The notes under the pieces: model-generated
Told to the model about the DNA's origin: nothing
Databases searched by the model: none
What the model saw: the letters and a program-made list of their open reading frames with translations, nothing else
Source: Apus apus
Lineage: Eukaryota > Chordata > Aves > Apodiformes > Apodidae
DNA length: 64,000 nt
Assembly (NCBI RefSeq): GCF_020740795.1
Contig: NC_067301.1
Location: 1,612,001-1,676,000, forward strand
Direction: 5' to 3'
Program-made: the position numbers and the translations under genes
In this document: piece by piece, positions 50,770 to 63,760 of the stretch
Numbering within the stretch: position 1 is the stretch's first letter
Layout of the letters: each line of letters begins with the position of its first letter

Positions 50770-50951
50770 GCCAGTATGTGCCTTTAGTCCATGAAGTGAC
50801 CATGCCCCCATTCTTGGGCCAGACTCACACCTACCTTCAAACTCTTGGATTCTTCCAGAGAAAACCAAAATCAAGAACAAAGTTTCATTCAAAGTCATCA
50901 GCAAGTACAGAGGATCGAACCCCACAGCCAGGGCTCTTATCCAGTAGATAG
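50770..50951 (+). pseudogene. MORN1: MORN1 last exon, C-terminal segment still open
   Basis: The acceptor TATCTTTTTCAG precedes an open frame to TAG at 50,949-50,951. It reads QYVPLVHEVTMPPFLGQTHT, then YLQTLGFFQRKPKSRTKF and a polar tail ending GLLSSR. Human MORN1 as recalled has [20 protein letters not shown] at its C-terminus, so TxPPFLG and flanking residues are conserved. No disabling change is seen in this exon. The acceptor is phase 1. It fixes the 3' end of the locus at about 51 kb. Confidence 0.82.
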
Positions 50952-53500
50952 TTCAGCTGACTAGTAGGGATGAGGCTGTAGCACAAAACTTTCAGATTAC
51001 AAGCCTCTGTTATTTATTAGGCTTCCTAGTACAGATAACCTTGTTAATTAGTATTTGAAAATTATATGTAAGATTGGAATACTTGGCTTGCCAAATGGAA
51101 ACCATCATCCTTTCTTTTCTGATCCTTTTCTGCCTCTATGAAGAAGAGGCAAATGTTTAATAGAAAAGCGATAAATAATGTTTCAGAAGGATCAATGATG
51201 AGGAATATGTGCTTGGAAACTGGGAAACAACGTGTTCTGGAAGGATGGTTTGACAACAGTGTGTGCCTTTCTAGAAGGCAATGCTTTTGTCTCAGTGGTA
51301 GCTCATGGGGGCTGTGGTTGCCATGGTAAGGTACATGTTTTGTTATGAATGCTATAAATAGTCCTGTCTTTGGCCAAAAGCCTAAGTGGGGATCCTGCTC
51401 TGGTTGTGTTTATTGTGAGTTTTGATCATGGTCACAAAGATTTATGTGGTGATTTACATGGCAAATTAAATGGGCATTAAGACAACCATCTTTGTGTCTT
51501 TCTGCAATGGAAGTGTCTGCCTCATGTGTAGTCATTCTCTGGACTTCTGAAATTTTAATTTTAAGTGTCTGTGAATAAGATTTTGATCTTGTCTTTCCAA
51601 TATTCTATCTCTGTCTGTATCCCTGACCTGAAGGGAACAGACTGCTGGGTGGTCCTACACAGACCAGAACTGAAATTTAGAATACGTGACCTTTGTACCT
51701 AGATCTGCTGCAGATGAGCTTCTGTAGAGTAATTATCTCTGAGAAGCAAAAGCAGTAGAAAAAGGGTAAAATATCACCTGCATCGAGATGGAAAAGCTTA
51801 AGTCTACAATGTTTCTGAACTTTTGAGATCTTTGGGTGAAGAAAGCAGAATGTTGCTATGGCACTTCTTGTCATTGTGCATTTGGACTGTCCTCCAGTCA
51901 TTTTTCAACTATGTGGACTTAGCTTGAGAAGGCTGAAAGCACAGGAAACAATTGCATACATCTGGTGACAGAAGCTGTCTTAATTGTTTATGGATTTGTG
52001 ATTGCAGGAGTGCTCAGCAGTGGTCCATGGCACGTGCTCTCAGGTGGTGCTGGAGTGACAGCCATGGACTGTGTTTCTTGAGTATTTCAAGAGCAGAAGT
52101 TGAGAAAACGTCCTGTTTCCACCTTGGAAAGTTCACTTTGCTTTTGCTGCTGAGATTGCTGGCCAGACTGCTTCCCAGTGCCAGTGTGGTATAATTGGCA
52201 GCTGAGCTCAGTTTTCCAAATCATTGTAAACAATGCACTGAATATCCAGCAGAAGGCAGTCCATTTCATTGGATGCTCTTTGGTTAGCTAACAGCAATAC
52301 CTGTTCTACAGTACTTCTAGTTCTTCAGCTGGTGGGATCCAGCTTCTGTCTCTTCTGATGCAGGGCTTTTGATAGCAGTCCCTGTCTAGCACAGGTGGAA
52401 GGATTGCACAGGAATCACAGTTTTAGAAACTTCATTAATCTCAAACCAAAATCCTTCTGCCACAGTTATTGCTCTGGCCTATGTCCCCCTTTTTCTTTCA
52501 TACAGAAAGTGTGTCACACAGAACAGGCTATAGCTGAAGGCTTTCTGCTTTAGAGTGAGATTTATGTACCTCTTTTAATATTAAGCTAAGTTAGGGAATG
52601 AAGAGAATTGGGGCATGTTACAGCTGTGATACAAGTATTCCAAGAAGTGCAATGAAAGCTTCATCCATAACACTTCAAATATTGCCATTCTTAATATGTT
52701 CCCAAGGAGTGGTGAATGCAGATAGAAGTATCTTGGGTGCAGAGCAGTAGAAATGCCATGTCTGGTTTTCATTCTCTGCAGACAGGATGAGCAGTTGCTA
52801 AAGCAGTTGTTCTAAAAAATGAGTTAACAGTCAACCTATCTGAAATATATTTTTCAAAAGTTTGGAGTGTTTCCATTAGTATTTAAGTACCAAGAAATAT
52901 ATCATAAAAGCCAGTTGGCCTCACAAACTTTGAATCTAATACCATTTAATTGTATCGAGTTGCAGTTGTTCTAATGTTTTCTGTGTAAGGGGTCAGGGTT
53001 CCAGCAAACATGTTTCTGGAGTTGTTGGCAGCTAAAGGAGAGAGGCTGCTTTATTGCTCTTTCATAACTGTTCTGATTTCCATAGCCAAGAAAGCTCCAT
53101 CAGAGTTTTTATTATTTTTAATTTAAAAAATGCTTTAGAAAATGTATTATTCCAGGACACCTGCAGGAGCAGAAAAGTTCTGAAATTTTGGAAACTAATC
53201 TTGCTTTGGAAAGAGACATTTTCTTTCCTATGCTAAAGAAAGCACAACATTTGAAAACGTGTATTTGTGGCTTTGTAGCAGTGATAAACTTCACTTAACA
53301 AGCCATCTTCTGCTTTGTATCATCTGGTCACATCTTCACTGTGCTTTTAAACCACGTCCAATCTTCACGTTCATTGCATCTTCATTCCCATTTAAGGCTT
53401 TTAAGAGGTATTATTAACCCAAGTTTGATACATGTCCTCAATTCCCAATATACATGTGATGTTTTGCCCTTAAGTTTTTGATCTATTCTGCTGCAGATGT
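50952..53500. other. MORN1 3' flank, no gene recognised
   Basis: No coding exon or known repeat is recognised. A clean AATAAA close to the MORN1 stop was not found; an ATTAAA near 51,466 is the nearest possible polyadenylation signal. Confidence 0.45.
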
Positions 53501-53519
53501 CAAATCCTCTGGTCCCATA

Positions 53520-53730
53520 TCAAGATGGAATTATGTAATAACAGAAATCAGAGATGGGGGAAAAATCTATGAGGTCACCTTGTCCATCTCTTCTGCCAGC
53601 TCAGAAGAACTCCCTGCAGGATGTTCTCCAGTGGGTTGTACAGCTTAGTTCTGGACAGTTCTTTTGAAAGGACTGCGAAGTCTTTCCTATGATTCTCAGT
53701 AAATACCTTTTACTTGTCTGGTTTTAGTCT
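53520..53730. mobile_element. Possible ancient CR1/L3-like fragment
   Basis: The stretch containing CTATGAGGTCACCTTGTCCA followed by TCTCTTCTGCCAG resembles old amniote CR1/L3 tails (…GAGGTCATCTAGTCCA…). It is diverged, and both boundaries and strand are uncertain. Confidence 0.35.
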
Positions 53731-54259
53731 TCTATGACGGGGTCAGATTGTATCCATGACACTTCTGTAATGCAACTATTAGTCGTAGCAATAAGAGCAA
53801 CTGGCATTTTTGTTTAATAAATTACTTTTGTTTTAGGACCAACTTTGCATCTTCTGGTTTTGATAGCTGGCTAAGGAAGTGAAAGGCAGCTCAGAACTTC
53901 TGCAGCACTGTACTTGACAGCTCTCCGTACAAACTCGTAGAGTTGCTAATTGTAGAGCTCAGTTCCAGAGCAGCAGTTGCTTATTAGTATCAAGAAGACT
54001 CAAATGTAGCAGATTTCTGTAAGACATGGAGGAGCTGGGTTTTGTGACTTGGAGAAAACAGGCCTATGAGTTCTCTTGTTTCAATCTGCAGCCATATGTT
54101 AATTTTCACATGTTCTGTGAGTAGGGCAGAAATGTCTTCTTCAGAGGGCGTGCTAATTTCCTTCCTAGGGATCTTTGTGCATCACTGCTGTCAATGTAGA
54201 GCTCATCTGTCAGAATTTTTCAGACAGGAAAAAAAAAAGCAGGGCTTATGCTTTTGAGA

Positions 54260-54512
54260 GGCAGTGGGGACACACTGAAACACTTTTTTCTTAAACATAA
54301 GTAGAATTTCCTGTATTTTTACTGTCTCATTGAACAGTGGAGCAGTTTGCCCAGAGAGGATGCTTATGAAGTCTCTGTCCTTGGAGATACTGAAAATAAG
54401 ACTGGACAAGGCCCTTAGCAACCTCCTCTATTTGATCCTGCTTTGAGCGGGGAGGTTGGACCAGGATTCCAGAGGTCCTTTCCAACCAGAATGTTCCTAT
54501 GATTTTGTGATT
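54260..54512 (+). mobile_element. CR1 LINE 3' end
   Basis: Typical CR1 3' sequence is visible: GGAGCAGTTTGCCCAGAGAG, later CCTTGGAGATACTGAAAATA and AGACTGGACAAGGCCCTTAG. It ends in GGTCCTTTCCAACCAGAATG and an ATTTTGTGATT-type terminal repeat. Sense orientation, 5'-truncated and moderately diverged. Confidence 0.88.
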
Positions 54513-57500
54513 ATTGGAAAGGCCCCAAACTGGGAAAAAGAATAGGGGTTTTCCTTCTGGAAAGGGACAGACTTATCCAGATTCAGGACACCTAATTTTG
54601 GGTCCTCTGTATCTGTCTTCCTGCAAATTACTTTGGTAAAGTCCTAGATTAGAACTTGAGGTTACAGATAATAGAATGATACCCTCATTTCATTGTTTTT
54701 ACTGTTCAGTGTCATCATGAAGCCTAGTCATTGCCATTCCTGATCTTGATTTCATAAGTTTTGTTTAGATTTCTAGTTGAAAGAAGCAGGCACTGCCCCC
54801 ACAGGGCTGTGGTGAATCTCAGTTACTCTGGATCAGCCACTCATTTCTCAAGAAGGTCCTCAGGATTGCTGAGTAGCTGTGAATCTACAGGAGCCTGTTC
54901 CCTTCTCTGTGGTTCAGCCAGTCAGGAGAGACCACAAACAGCCTTGCCTTTCTGTCTGTGAAACCACATGTGCATAGTGAGAAAGTGAGGGAGGAAAAAA
55001 GTCTCTGCTAAATCCAAACACAGCAACTGCATGTTCTTAAAGCTTGTACCTCCATTATAGGATACTCTGGCATCTTGCTAGGCAATATGTAAAATATTTC
55101 ATTAAAAATCCTCTATGTTCTTATTAAGCAGTTATTTTATAGTAATAAATTGTCAGATTTAGAAGGTTTTGAGAGGCTTTTATGTAGTAATAATGTCATA
55201 CCATCTTCATGGTCTGTTGGAAAGAGGAGAATTTCACTGTTTAAAAAAAAAAGTGTGCTCCTACAGGGCATTGTGAAATGAGAAAGAAGTAGGTGAGAGC
55301 TTCTGGTTGGGCTTAAAGTCACTGCAATAGTCCCTGCAACAGCAAACAGGCTTTTCCCATACTGAACATTTTTCCAGTAGGGAGAAAGGAAGACAAGTCT
55401 CGGTCTTACGAACACATGTAGATTTTTATGGCCAGAGTGCTTTAATTTTTTTTTTCCTCCTTTCCCTAAATATGCAACTTAAATAGCGTTATTCTGATAG
55501 GTAGTGAAGTACAAATGTGATGAATGGAAGAGCTCTTGATGAGCACTGGTAGTTCAGCCCCAGAGAAATGAGCAGCTGGTTTACTTTGGCCATTTTCCAA
55601 AACCCACAAAGAGTTAAATCACATTAACTATACAAAGAACTGAGACATTTGTCTTCACTATGGCTGCAGTGTCTTCTCATGAGGAGCTCAATATTTTAAC
55701 CCTGTTTATGCCCTTTGAGAGACCTCTGAATCTCAGTCAGGGACACTAATACTAATGAGGCTGTAAGGAAGAATCACTTGGGAATTCAGAACAAAAACAG
55801 GGGGTTCTGCTTCTTCTAGAAGAAAAATATATAAAGAACAAAAAACCTCTTCCTACTGTAACTTTAATTCTGATTTATTTTTATGTTTACCTAATTACGC
55901 AGATCAGAAAGAATACAAATAATTGACTGGGTTAAACTGGAAATGCTGTAATTACTGCCTGGGGGATGAAGGAGAACAGGCTGGGGTAAGTCTGAGCTGG
56001 GCTGCACCCCCACACAGAGGGTGCCAGGCTCTTGCTGTGAGTCCAGCCTAGGGTGGGGTCACCTCACATCCCTTCTCTCTCCCACTTTCCCTTTGTCTCG
56101 AAATTGCTTTCAGTTAACATCTGGAACTTTTTTTTTCTAATCAGCATCATTTCCTTAGCTAGAGCAAAGTGTTTTCATGATGGGGGCATTCCTACAGTTT
56201 GAGATCAGCCAGAGAAAAAAAAAATAATTAGGTTTTGGCTTCACGTCTCTCTTTTTTCTAATTTTGGAAGAAGTGTGTCTGAAGTTTGTGTAATGCCTAG
56301 TCTTACTCCACTGAAAAATTTCAAATTCCTTAAAGGGAATACAGCAAATTCAAGGTTTTACTGGAAACCTTTGCTTATCTTTGGGATTGTAAAGTTGTTA
56401 CACCCTACAGGCTTAGGGGCACAGTAGCAAAGTTTAGTGTCTGTAGCAATTCAGATCTGAAAACATGAAGCAAGTTGTAAAGTCCACTCATGAGTCACAA
56501 CTCCTCTAGGAAACAAGGGGTGCGTGGGGATCGTTTACCTCTGAAGGGGAAGGCAAATGCTTTTTCACTTCAAACACAAATGTTTAAAATGGAGTGAAGA
56601 GTCAGTGGGCTTTGGAATTTCCACGGGAATGTAGGAAACAGAATATGTTTGTTACATTTGGAATTGAATACTGAGCTGGAAACCCAAACTTTTCATGCCG
56701 TTGCTTCTTTAATAATAACATCAAGTGGTAATGGATTTTTTTGTTCTTTGTTGCACCCAAAAGGAAGCCTTTGCTAAGATCCTATGAGTGTGACAGAGCA
56801 CAGCACAAAGGAGCAGCCTCTCTTGAGTAGACTGAGCAGCCGTGTCTTACTTAGTCTAAACACACTTTTGGTGCCTTCCCTGCTAGAGAGAAGCCAGTGT
56901 TCCCTTAGTCGTGGTTACTCAGTTATTTTCAGAGTGCAACATACTGTCCTAATTATTCTGAAATGTGCTGCTCACAGTTTTGGCAGTCTACAAAAAGCAA
57001 GGTGTGTGCAATCTGCTCAGAAACAGAGTTCAGTACCAGTAGGGAGCTGCCCCACGTAGTCTTCCACTCCAAACAAAATAATACTCAGCCCTGAAGTTGT
57101 GCTGCTTACCATCAGTGTTGATGCATTAAGCTATTTGAGTCCATCTAGAGGAATACAATGTAGCTTTTATAAATCTGACAGCAGCACAGGAGATGCACCA
57201 TGGCTTGTCCCAGGGCACAGAGGGAGTCAGCAGCAGAGCTGGTGCCTGAGTTCAGAGATTGTTTTGGCTGTTAGAAACTTCAGCATATATTTGCCAAATC
57301 ATACAAGGAGGTTGGGAACATCAGTCAGGCATTCCATTTTGGTGACTTTTATGTAAGCCATCTCATGTCTTTGTGCTGCCTGTGAATAACACTAACCATA
57401 GTACCAATGGGAGCACTAGTACACTTGTTTCTGAGGGGCCCTATTCTGTTTGACAGTCTTGATACTTTGACACTCTCTCTAAATCTTACAAATAACTTAA

Positions 57501-60500
57501 TAAATACCTGCACACTTCCAAAAGGAATTCAAATTCCTCTTGCTTCAATGATCTATTTCCTAAGAGTGAAATGATCTAAACATTTCTTTCCAAGTGCTTT
57601 TTAGACTGTTCCTCCTTGGCTTTCCTTCATTGTGAAAAGCTGTTTTTGGTTTCTTGGCCTGATTTTTCACTCACATAGTTAATCTTTCTCTGGCTTCTGA
57701 TAAGATGCCAAATGTTTAAAATCTGCTTTGGTATTCCCTTGTAAAAGAGGCTGGATTTACCAGAGTTCATCACTGTAAGCTATTTCTCCATTTTCAGTGT
57801 TCATTTTGCTGTAAGATCTTTCTAGCAAACGAACAAACAAAACCCCCATTTTACTGGTAACTCAGTGTCAGGAATAAGAACTGTCATTGCACCTCTAATG
57901 AATTCCATCCTTTCCTCTAGCACAAACATTGCTCTCCTCTTTTGTAATTGTTTCATCCAGACTCAGTAGGACTCCTGTCTCTGAGCTGTTGCAGTTATTG
58001 GCTGTTTTGGTAGCTCATCAGATGTTGTTAGACAGGCTCCAAGCTTTATGTAGATCATTCTCATATGTGTGATCAGTGTGTAGATCATACTCATACATTG
58101 CAGGCAGCCACAGTTTGCCCACTATACATTAATTAGTACCTTGCCTTTTGCTGTAGTAAATGTGGCTCTGAAAGTCAAATTTATGGATCTGTACCTTAAG
58201 AACCCATTTATCATCATCTGGTCTGATTTTCTGCAAAGCACAGGCCAAAGATTTATACCTAGGTACAGAATCAATTAAGAAGATATTTGATGAATAGAAA
58301 TCTGGGCAAGAGGGGCAGATCCTTTAATCAGATTTCATTAAAAAGCTGGTAATTTGTCACTTGCCTTTTTGCAGTAGTAGGTGGAAGATACTGAGGTTGG
58401 GATGATAGATTTTAGGGTCTTCTTCATGAATGGTAAAACGTTCTTAAAGCATATTCATCAGTCTGCTAGGTGAATGTAGGTACTGTGAGAGTATTGGTGC
58501 CCAAGATACTTTCTGCATGTTTTTTTTATAATCTAAAAGATTTGACTACCAAGTCCAGAACTAATCATTCTTATCCTATACTTCCTGTATCCTATATTCC
58601 TCTGATAATCCTATTTCATTTTATAGTCCTTGGTGGGGAGTTTGCTGGACCTCCTGTGTCCTGCCTCCTGTGGTGGTGACCATGGCCAGCAACCCATAGC
58701 ACACATGCATGTGTAATCTGCCTGGACAGCAACTTGGCAGTGCAATGGTATGGTCCTTCTGTGCACCTACCAAATCTTCTATGGCTGGCATCATGGAGTT
58801 ACAGTCCTGCTTGTGAAACACCTTTTTCACAGTCATGGGCTTCACTAGTTCCTACTGAGCAGCTCTTTATTCTGTAGGCAAATTCCTTAGAATAATTACA
58901 CCATTTGGGGAATATTCAGTGTTTTGTGAAACCTCTGAGGTACTTTTTTAAGTGGCAAGCATTTTTAGTGTATTATTTTTAACTTCATTTTCACTTATTT
59001 AATTTTTGAAATAGTATTTTTTTAGAATCCCAAATCTAAGAACAGTGGAAGCCTGTGCTGTGCTATCAGGAAGATGTCTAGTTGGAATGCCACTGCTGGT
59101 TGTATCCCAGGAAAGTTCTGTATTGTGTGAAGCAAGCATATAGCAGGGAGCCTCCCAGGATGGCTTTAGTCACTGCAAATTGCACTGAGAAATCTGCTAC
59201 TTTACATTTCTTTCCAACTGCTCTTTTCAGAGGCTTTCTAAATCTACAGCCCGTTAGTTTACCTTTATTCTCTGAAGCAGTATTTTATGTTTGAATATGT
59301 TGCACGTTTTTACATCTTTGCTGTCATTTTTGTACTGAAACATATTTGAGTTTTGCCATCACAACAGATCGGTGCTGCTGTGCTAATGCAGGTGTAAATT
59401 GAAATTGTACACACAGGGATGGAGAACAGGCTGGGAAAGGCAGGTCTGTGAGCAAGGCTGGCTCAGTTACGTGCTGGGGAGACGTGAGCTAGAAACAGGG
59501 TTTCCTTAGGACCTAGTCCTGCTTGTAACAGGACTGTGCCACAAATACCCTTGTGAATAAAGGCTACTTAAATAAGTTTGCATTTGTGAATTTGGGCTTC
59601 ATGACAGCACAGGATGGCCTGCATGGATAAGGCAAAAACCCAAGAAATCCCCCTCCCCTGGTGAAGGAGCTTGTCTGCAGGAGCTCTGCCCTGCTGGCTG
59701 CTTGCAGGGCTTTGCCCAGTTACTCTGTGTGGCAGTGAGCTGCCTGCCTCTGCCAAAGCAATTATGATTCATGAGTATAATTAGTTTTGTTTTCTCTCTT
59801 CTTGGAATTATTGTCTCTAAGATGATTTAAGGAAATGCACAGTTGAGCAGTCAAGTGGATAATTCATTTTTATTTGGAGAGTACCAAAGCTGGAATAAAC
59901 CAAATAAAATTAACTGTCTTCCATGGCTCCACAGGCATTGCTGGCTTCTCCAACAGCAAAGGTCTGATGTGCAAGTTACTATAGGGTAGACTAGAGGTGA
60001 ATCTGTGGGCAGTGAGGATGAGTATTAAAGAAATAAGCTCATGTCTGGTTTGCTTTCAGTAATTCAGGTTATTGATCCTAAGAACTGAGAAGAAAATGCC
60101 TATACCAGAACTGATGTAATTGTTTTTGTTACACTGTTTGTGTAACAGCCTGGGGCCCTGAGTGAGATTAGGACCCATTCTCTTAGGCACTGGAAACCTG
60201 CATGGTAAGAAAAAGTTTTCCTGCATTTCTCCATGAACTTAATACAAGGAACCAGCTAAATGCTATACATGGTGACAAGAGGTTTTGATGATGTGCTATT
60301 CCCTTAGAATAATGAGTCAATATTTGCAGAAAAAATAGGAGTAATGCACCTTTCTAGGCACCCAGTAGGTATCCTGGCTCCTTCAGGACATCTTGGAAGG
60401 CTTCTTTTTCTTTTGGGATGAAAGCATTGTACACCCTCCTTGAGCTGTCAGAGATGAAGATTTTTTACTTACATGCAGATATGTAAACCCTGCACGGTAT

Positions 60501-63500
60501 GTCTGACTCCTGCCATTATTTATTTGCACATATCGCAATCCCAGCTTCCTTATGCATTTTCTAAGCACTTACAAAATTTGTATCTGCTCTGTCCTCAGCA
60601 TTGTCCTTGTGCTGGACATGTTCAGAGATAGGGAGAAAGGGGGAAGCTGACTTAGTGCCTCTCTGATACCTTTAACTTTTTGTTCTCAGGAGGACAGACA
60701 GTCTCTGTCATGTTTAAAACATCCCCACACAAAGCTATGATTACATCCTCTGCTTTTCATTAGCATCATACTCACCAACCATTGTTTCTAAGGTTTTGAA
60801 ATGGCCTGGATAGATGTTTATTACTAAGCCCTGCAAATATTGTTCAGCTCAATTCTATTCTTTATTGCAAAAGAAAAGCAACAGTTTCATTTGGGTGTTC
60901 AGATTTCATGCGCATTCAAAAGCCTATTTTTTAATGTTTGTGTTTGAAGAACGTTTTTTGTCTTTCATGGCATGTTTCCTTTCCTCTCCTCTTTATTTAG
61001 AATATTAGCTTTATTGGAAAGTCAAAGTTTTTAAAGTGTCTTTTTGAACTGTCTGGGATCAGGCATCAGCAAGCAGTTATGGTTCTGGTTTAAAATGTCT
61101 TTTGCTTCTCAGCTGAGGGAATAAAAGAAAAATTAGCGGTATTCTCAGAATTCATGCTGCCAAAGCCAGCTGCTAGTGGGTTTTGAACTTCTGTTTTGGT
61201 TCTGAATGTACAGCTATCCAGTGTCTTAAGATTCTTTTTACCTATTAATTTGTCAAGCAGCATTTTGAAAAGTCATACAGCAAAAAGCAGGTTGTCTGTA
61301 GGTCGAAAAAGGCTGTTGTTGATTCGTTTACATAAATGTCAGATTCAATCCATGACCATTTGCATTACCAATAATCTAAATTGTTAAGGGGAAAAAATGG
61401 AACCCGTGCAACCGTTTCCTCCTTGATTTGTGATTTTAAGAACAGTTTTATCAAATAGCCATTCCTGAAAATAAAAAACATCTGGTTGGCAGAAGTGCCC
61501 TGTCAGCAGACAGCAGCAATTACAGAAGCCAAACAACATCTTAATTAGTTACAAGGGAGCCCAACTGTCAAAGAGGGGCGCCCTTCTAAGCTAAACACAT
61601 CTGCAGCTACATGCATTCTTTTATGTAATGCAGCCCATGCCTCCCCTATTAAAAAAATTTAAATCTCAGACCAAAACAAGTTTCATTAGAAGGGAAATTA
61701 AAGCTAAACTTTGACTAGCAAGAGTGGAACCAACAGGAAATAATAATCTGTATTAACATCTTGGCTTTTAGTTTATCCTGCCATAACACACAGTGAGGCT
61801 CAGCAATTAGAACGAGTTCTGGAGAGGCGTATGGACGTGATGACAAACCAGAGGGTATTTACTTCATGCAAAAAATCTTAATCGCTTTTAAACCACTTAA
61901 TATTAGCTTAGTAAGTCCCTGTCTTCACTTATCTGTGCATTTAGTTGTATAAAACCCTGAAATGGCTTCACTGAATGTGCTAGTGGGACAGACCAACCAA
62001 CGGCTGGAATCAGGATCATCCAGAGGTTCCAGAATTGTCTTCAGTCTCTGTAATGCAAAACTTAATCAGAAGTGATGTGTAGAAACCAGACCTGCTTTTC
62101 TAATTCTGCTGATTCCAGCATATATGGAATGTAATATAGTGACAGTGAGAGAGTGTGTAGTCATGAGTTTGTTATGATAATATTGGATGCTGGAGGCGGC
62201 TGAGTTCTCTAATAGCAGAAAGCATCACTCCCTGCAATACATACGTGGGTCTGCTGGTGTTCCCAGTGTCACTGGGTGGGGCCAGAGGAGAACCAAGAGC
62301 AGCTGTGGTGGTGACACAGGGCAAGCAGAAGTTGAGTTATTGTTAACATACGCACAGCTGTAATCAACCCCCAGTTTGATCACTTACATGAACACAGCAT
62401 ATTGCTGAATAAACCCCCTCTGGATACATTTGTATTCCAAAACATGTCATAAGGAGAGATTAACAGTTTTGGAAAGGGATCTTTTCCTTGGGATGAAGAT
62501 TTCATTTCCTTGCCTGGTACTCTTGGAAGTCTTTCAAAAAGCTGAAAGCAAAATAGAAAAGTTGTAAGATGGTGTGTTAGAACCTGACTATTCTCTTGTT
62601 TAACTAGCACAGCAGTCAAGCCCAAAGGAGCAAACTGCAAGCAAGGCATAAGTTTGTGGTCCTGGGAAGGCCAATTCTCTGTGAATTAGGCTGGAAATTT
62701 GTAGGAGTTACTGCACTTGGGGAAGTTTGTAGTTTTCCAAAAATAAAAAAAAAATGCTGAGGTCTTCCAAGATTTTTTTTTTTCCCCTCTGCTATAAGTA
62801 AATGATATAAAACTATTTTATCAAAATAGAGATTTGTTTCTGTTACACAGGATTGGAAGAATTTTGCTTTCACATCTGCGTTCTGCCCTCTTCTTGCAGT
62901 TCCTAAAGAAATGTTTTGATCTTTCTGGTTTCACCTCTCAGTAACATCCCAGTGCCCAAATCCTGCCCCACCGTTCATACCTTGCAAGTCATGAAGACAA
63001 ATCTGCATCTGGTAGCAGTAGCCTGAATAATTTCAGGAGAAGAATAAATGAGAACAACTTACATCAGTGAGACTGCAGGCTTTTTTACTCTGACTGAAAA
63101 TCGTGTTTAATCAGTTTGTCAGAAGGATGAGTGAGACCTCAGTGTGGCCTCTTTATTGAACTCTATTGCTCTCTAGTTGTTCCTCACAAATCAGGTAACC
63201 ACCTTCTCATCTACCTCATTCTCACTAAAGCTTAAGAGCGGCAAAGATAAATTACTGTTGTGGACTAGTTCTATAGAATGAACTGTAGCCAAACGAATAA
63301 ATTAATTACTGTATTACAGTCAAGCTGGTTTTCAAGGGCTCTTGTAATGCTCCTATCAAGCACAGCCATGAACAATGCAGGGGAGATGTTTTTTTGTGAG
63401 TGTGCTCACTGCAGCGTTTCAGATGTGTGACATGGGATCCAAAAGAGAGTGGTGTGCTTAGTTGCCATTAGGACTGAGGTGCTGCATTAACCCTGCTCCA

Positions 63501-63689
63501 CAGCACAGTGGGGTTCAGCAGATTTTAGTGAAGCCTTTTGAATGAAAAGCTGAAGGATGCACAGGGATGGTTTGGGCACCAGCATTATTTGTGTACAGGG
63601 CTCATCCCATTCGCCAGTAGTGATGCAGCTGCACTTTTGCTAGCAGCAGCAGACTTGAGCTAACTACCTAGTAATTAATAGATATATGA
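54513..63689. other. Intergenic DNA between MORN1 and expected SKI, no gene recognised
   Basis: SKI should converge on MORN1 from the right on the minus strand. I looked for its coiled-coil C-terminal coding pattern on that strand and saw none, so SKI probably ends beyond 64 kb. Open frames here are all short and unrecognised. An imperfect 30-bp direct repeat (TAGATCAT.CTCATA) is near 58,050-58,100. Confidence 0.5.
61440..61880. promoter_or_regulatory. Possible conserved non-coding element
   Basis: A complex, repeat-free block with TTAATTAG, CATTAGAAGGGAAATTAAAG and TGACTAGCAAG words and even composition, in the direction of the expected SKI gene. It looks like a developmental enhancer or unique constrained DNA. 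Only sequence texture supports this. Confidence 0.25.
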
Positions 63690-63760
63690 ATTTTAAGACC
63701 AGAAAAGACTGTTGTCATCATCTAAGATGATCTGTTGTGTAATTGCTCTCTATTCATTCC
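63690..63760. mobile_element. Possible ancient CR1/L3-like fragment
   Basis: TTTTAAGACCAGAAAAGACT, then GTTGTCATCATCTAAGATGA, resembles the old amniote motif of the form AAGGCCAGAAGGGACCAT...ATCATCTAGTCTGA. It is highly diverged. Confidence 0.4.

Larger units (their letters stand above)
17537..50951 (+). pseudogene. MORN1: MORN1 (MORN repeat-containing 1), probable unitary pseudogene
   Basis: Three relics are recognisable in correct order and orientation: 17,537-17,642, 22,002-22,096 and the last exon 50,770-50,951. Candidate extra exons lie at 24,868-24,951, 29,540-29,636 and 35,860-35,945. Position between RER1 and the expected SKI, strand and phase all fit MORN1. Disabling marks are an in-frame TAA in the first relic, a net 2-nt shift in the second, and no recognisable opening MORN exons. 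The family has N-terminal MORN repeats (YxGxxxxGxxHGxG) and a conserved C-terminal segment; its cellular role is poorly defined. Long introns are normal for this locus. An alternative is a functional gene with unusual exons plus assembly errors; I think decay more likely. Confidence 0.72.
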
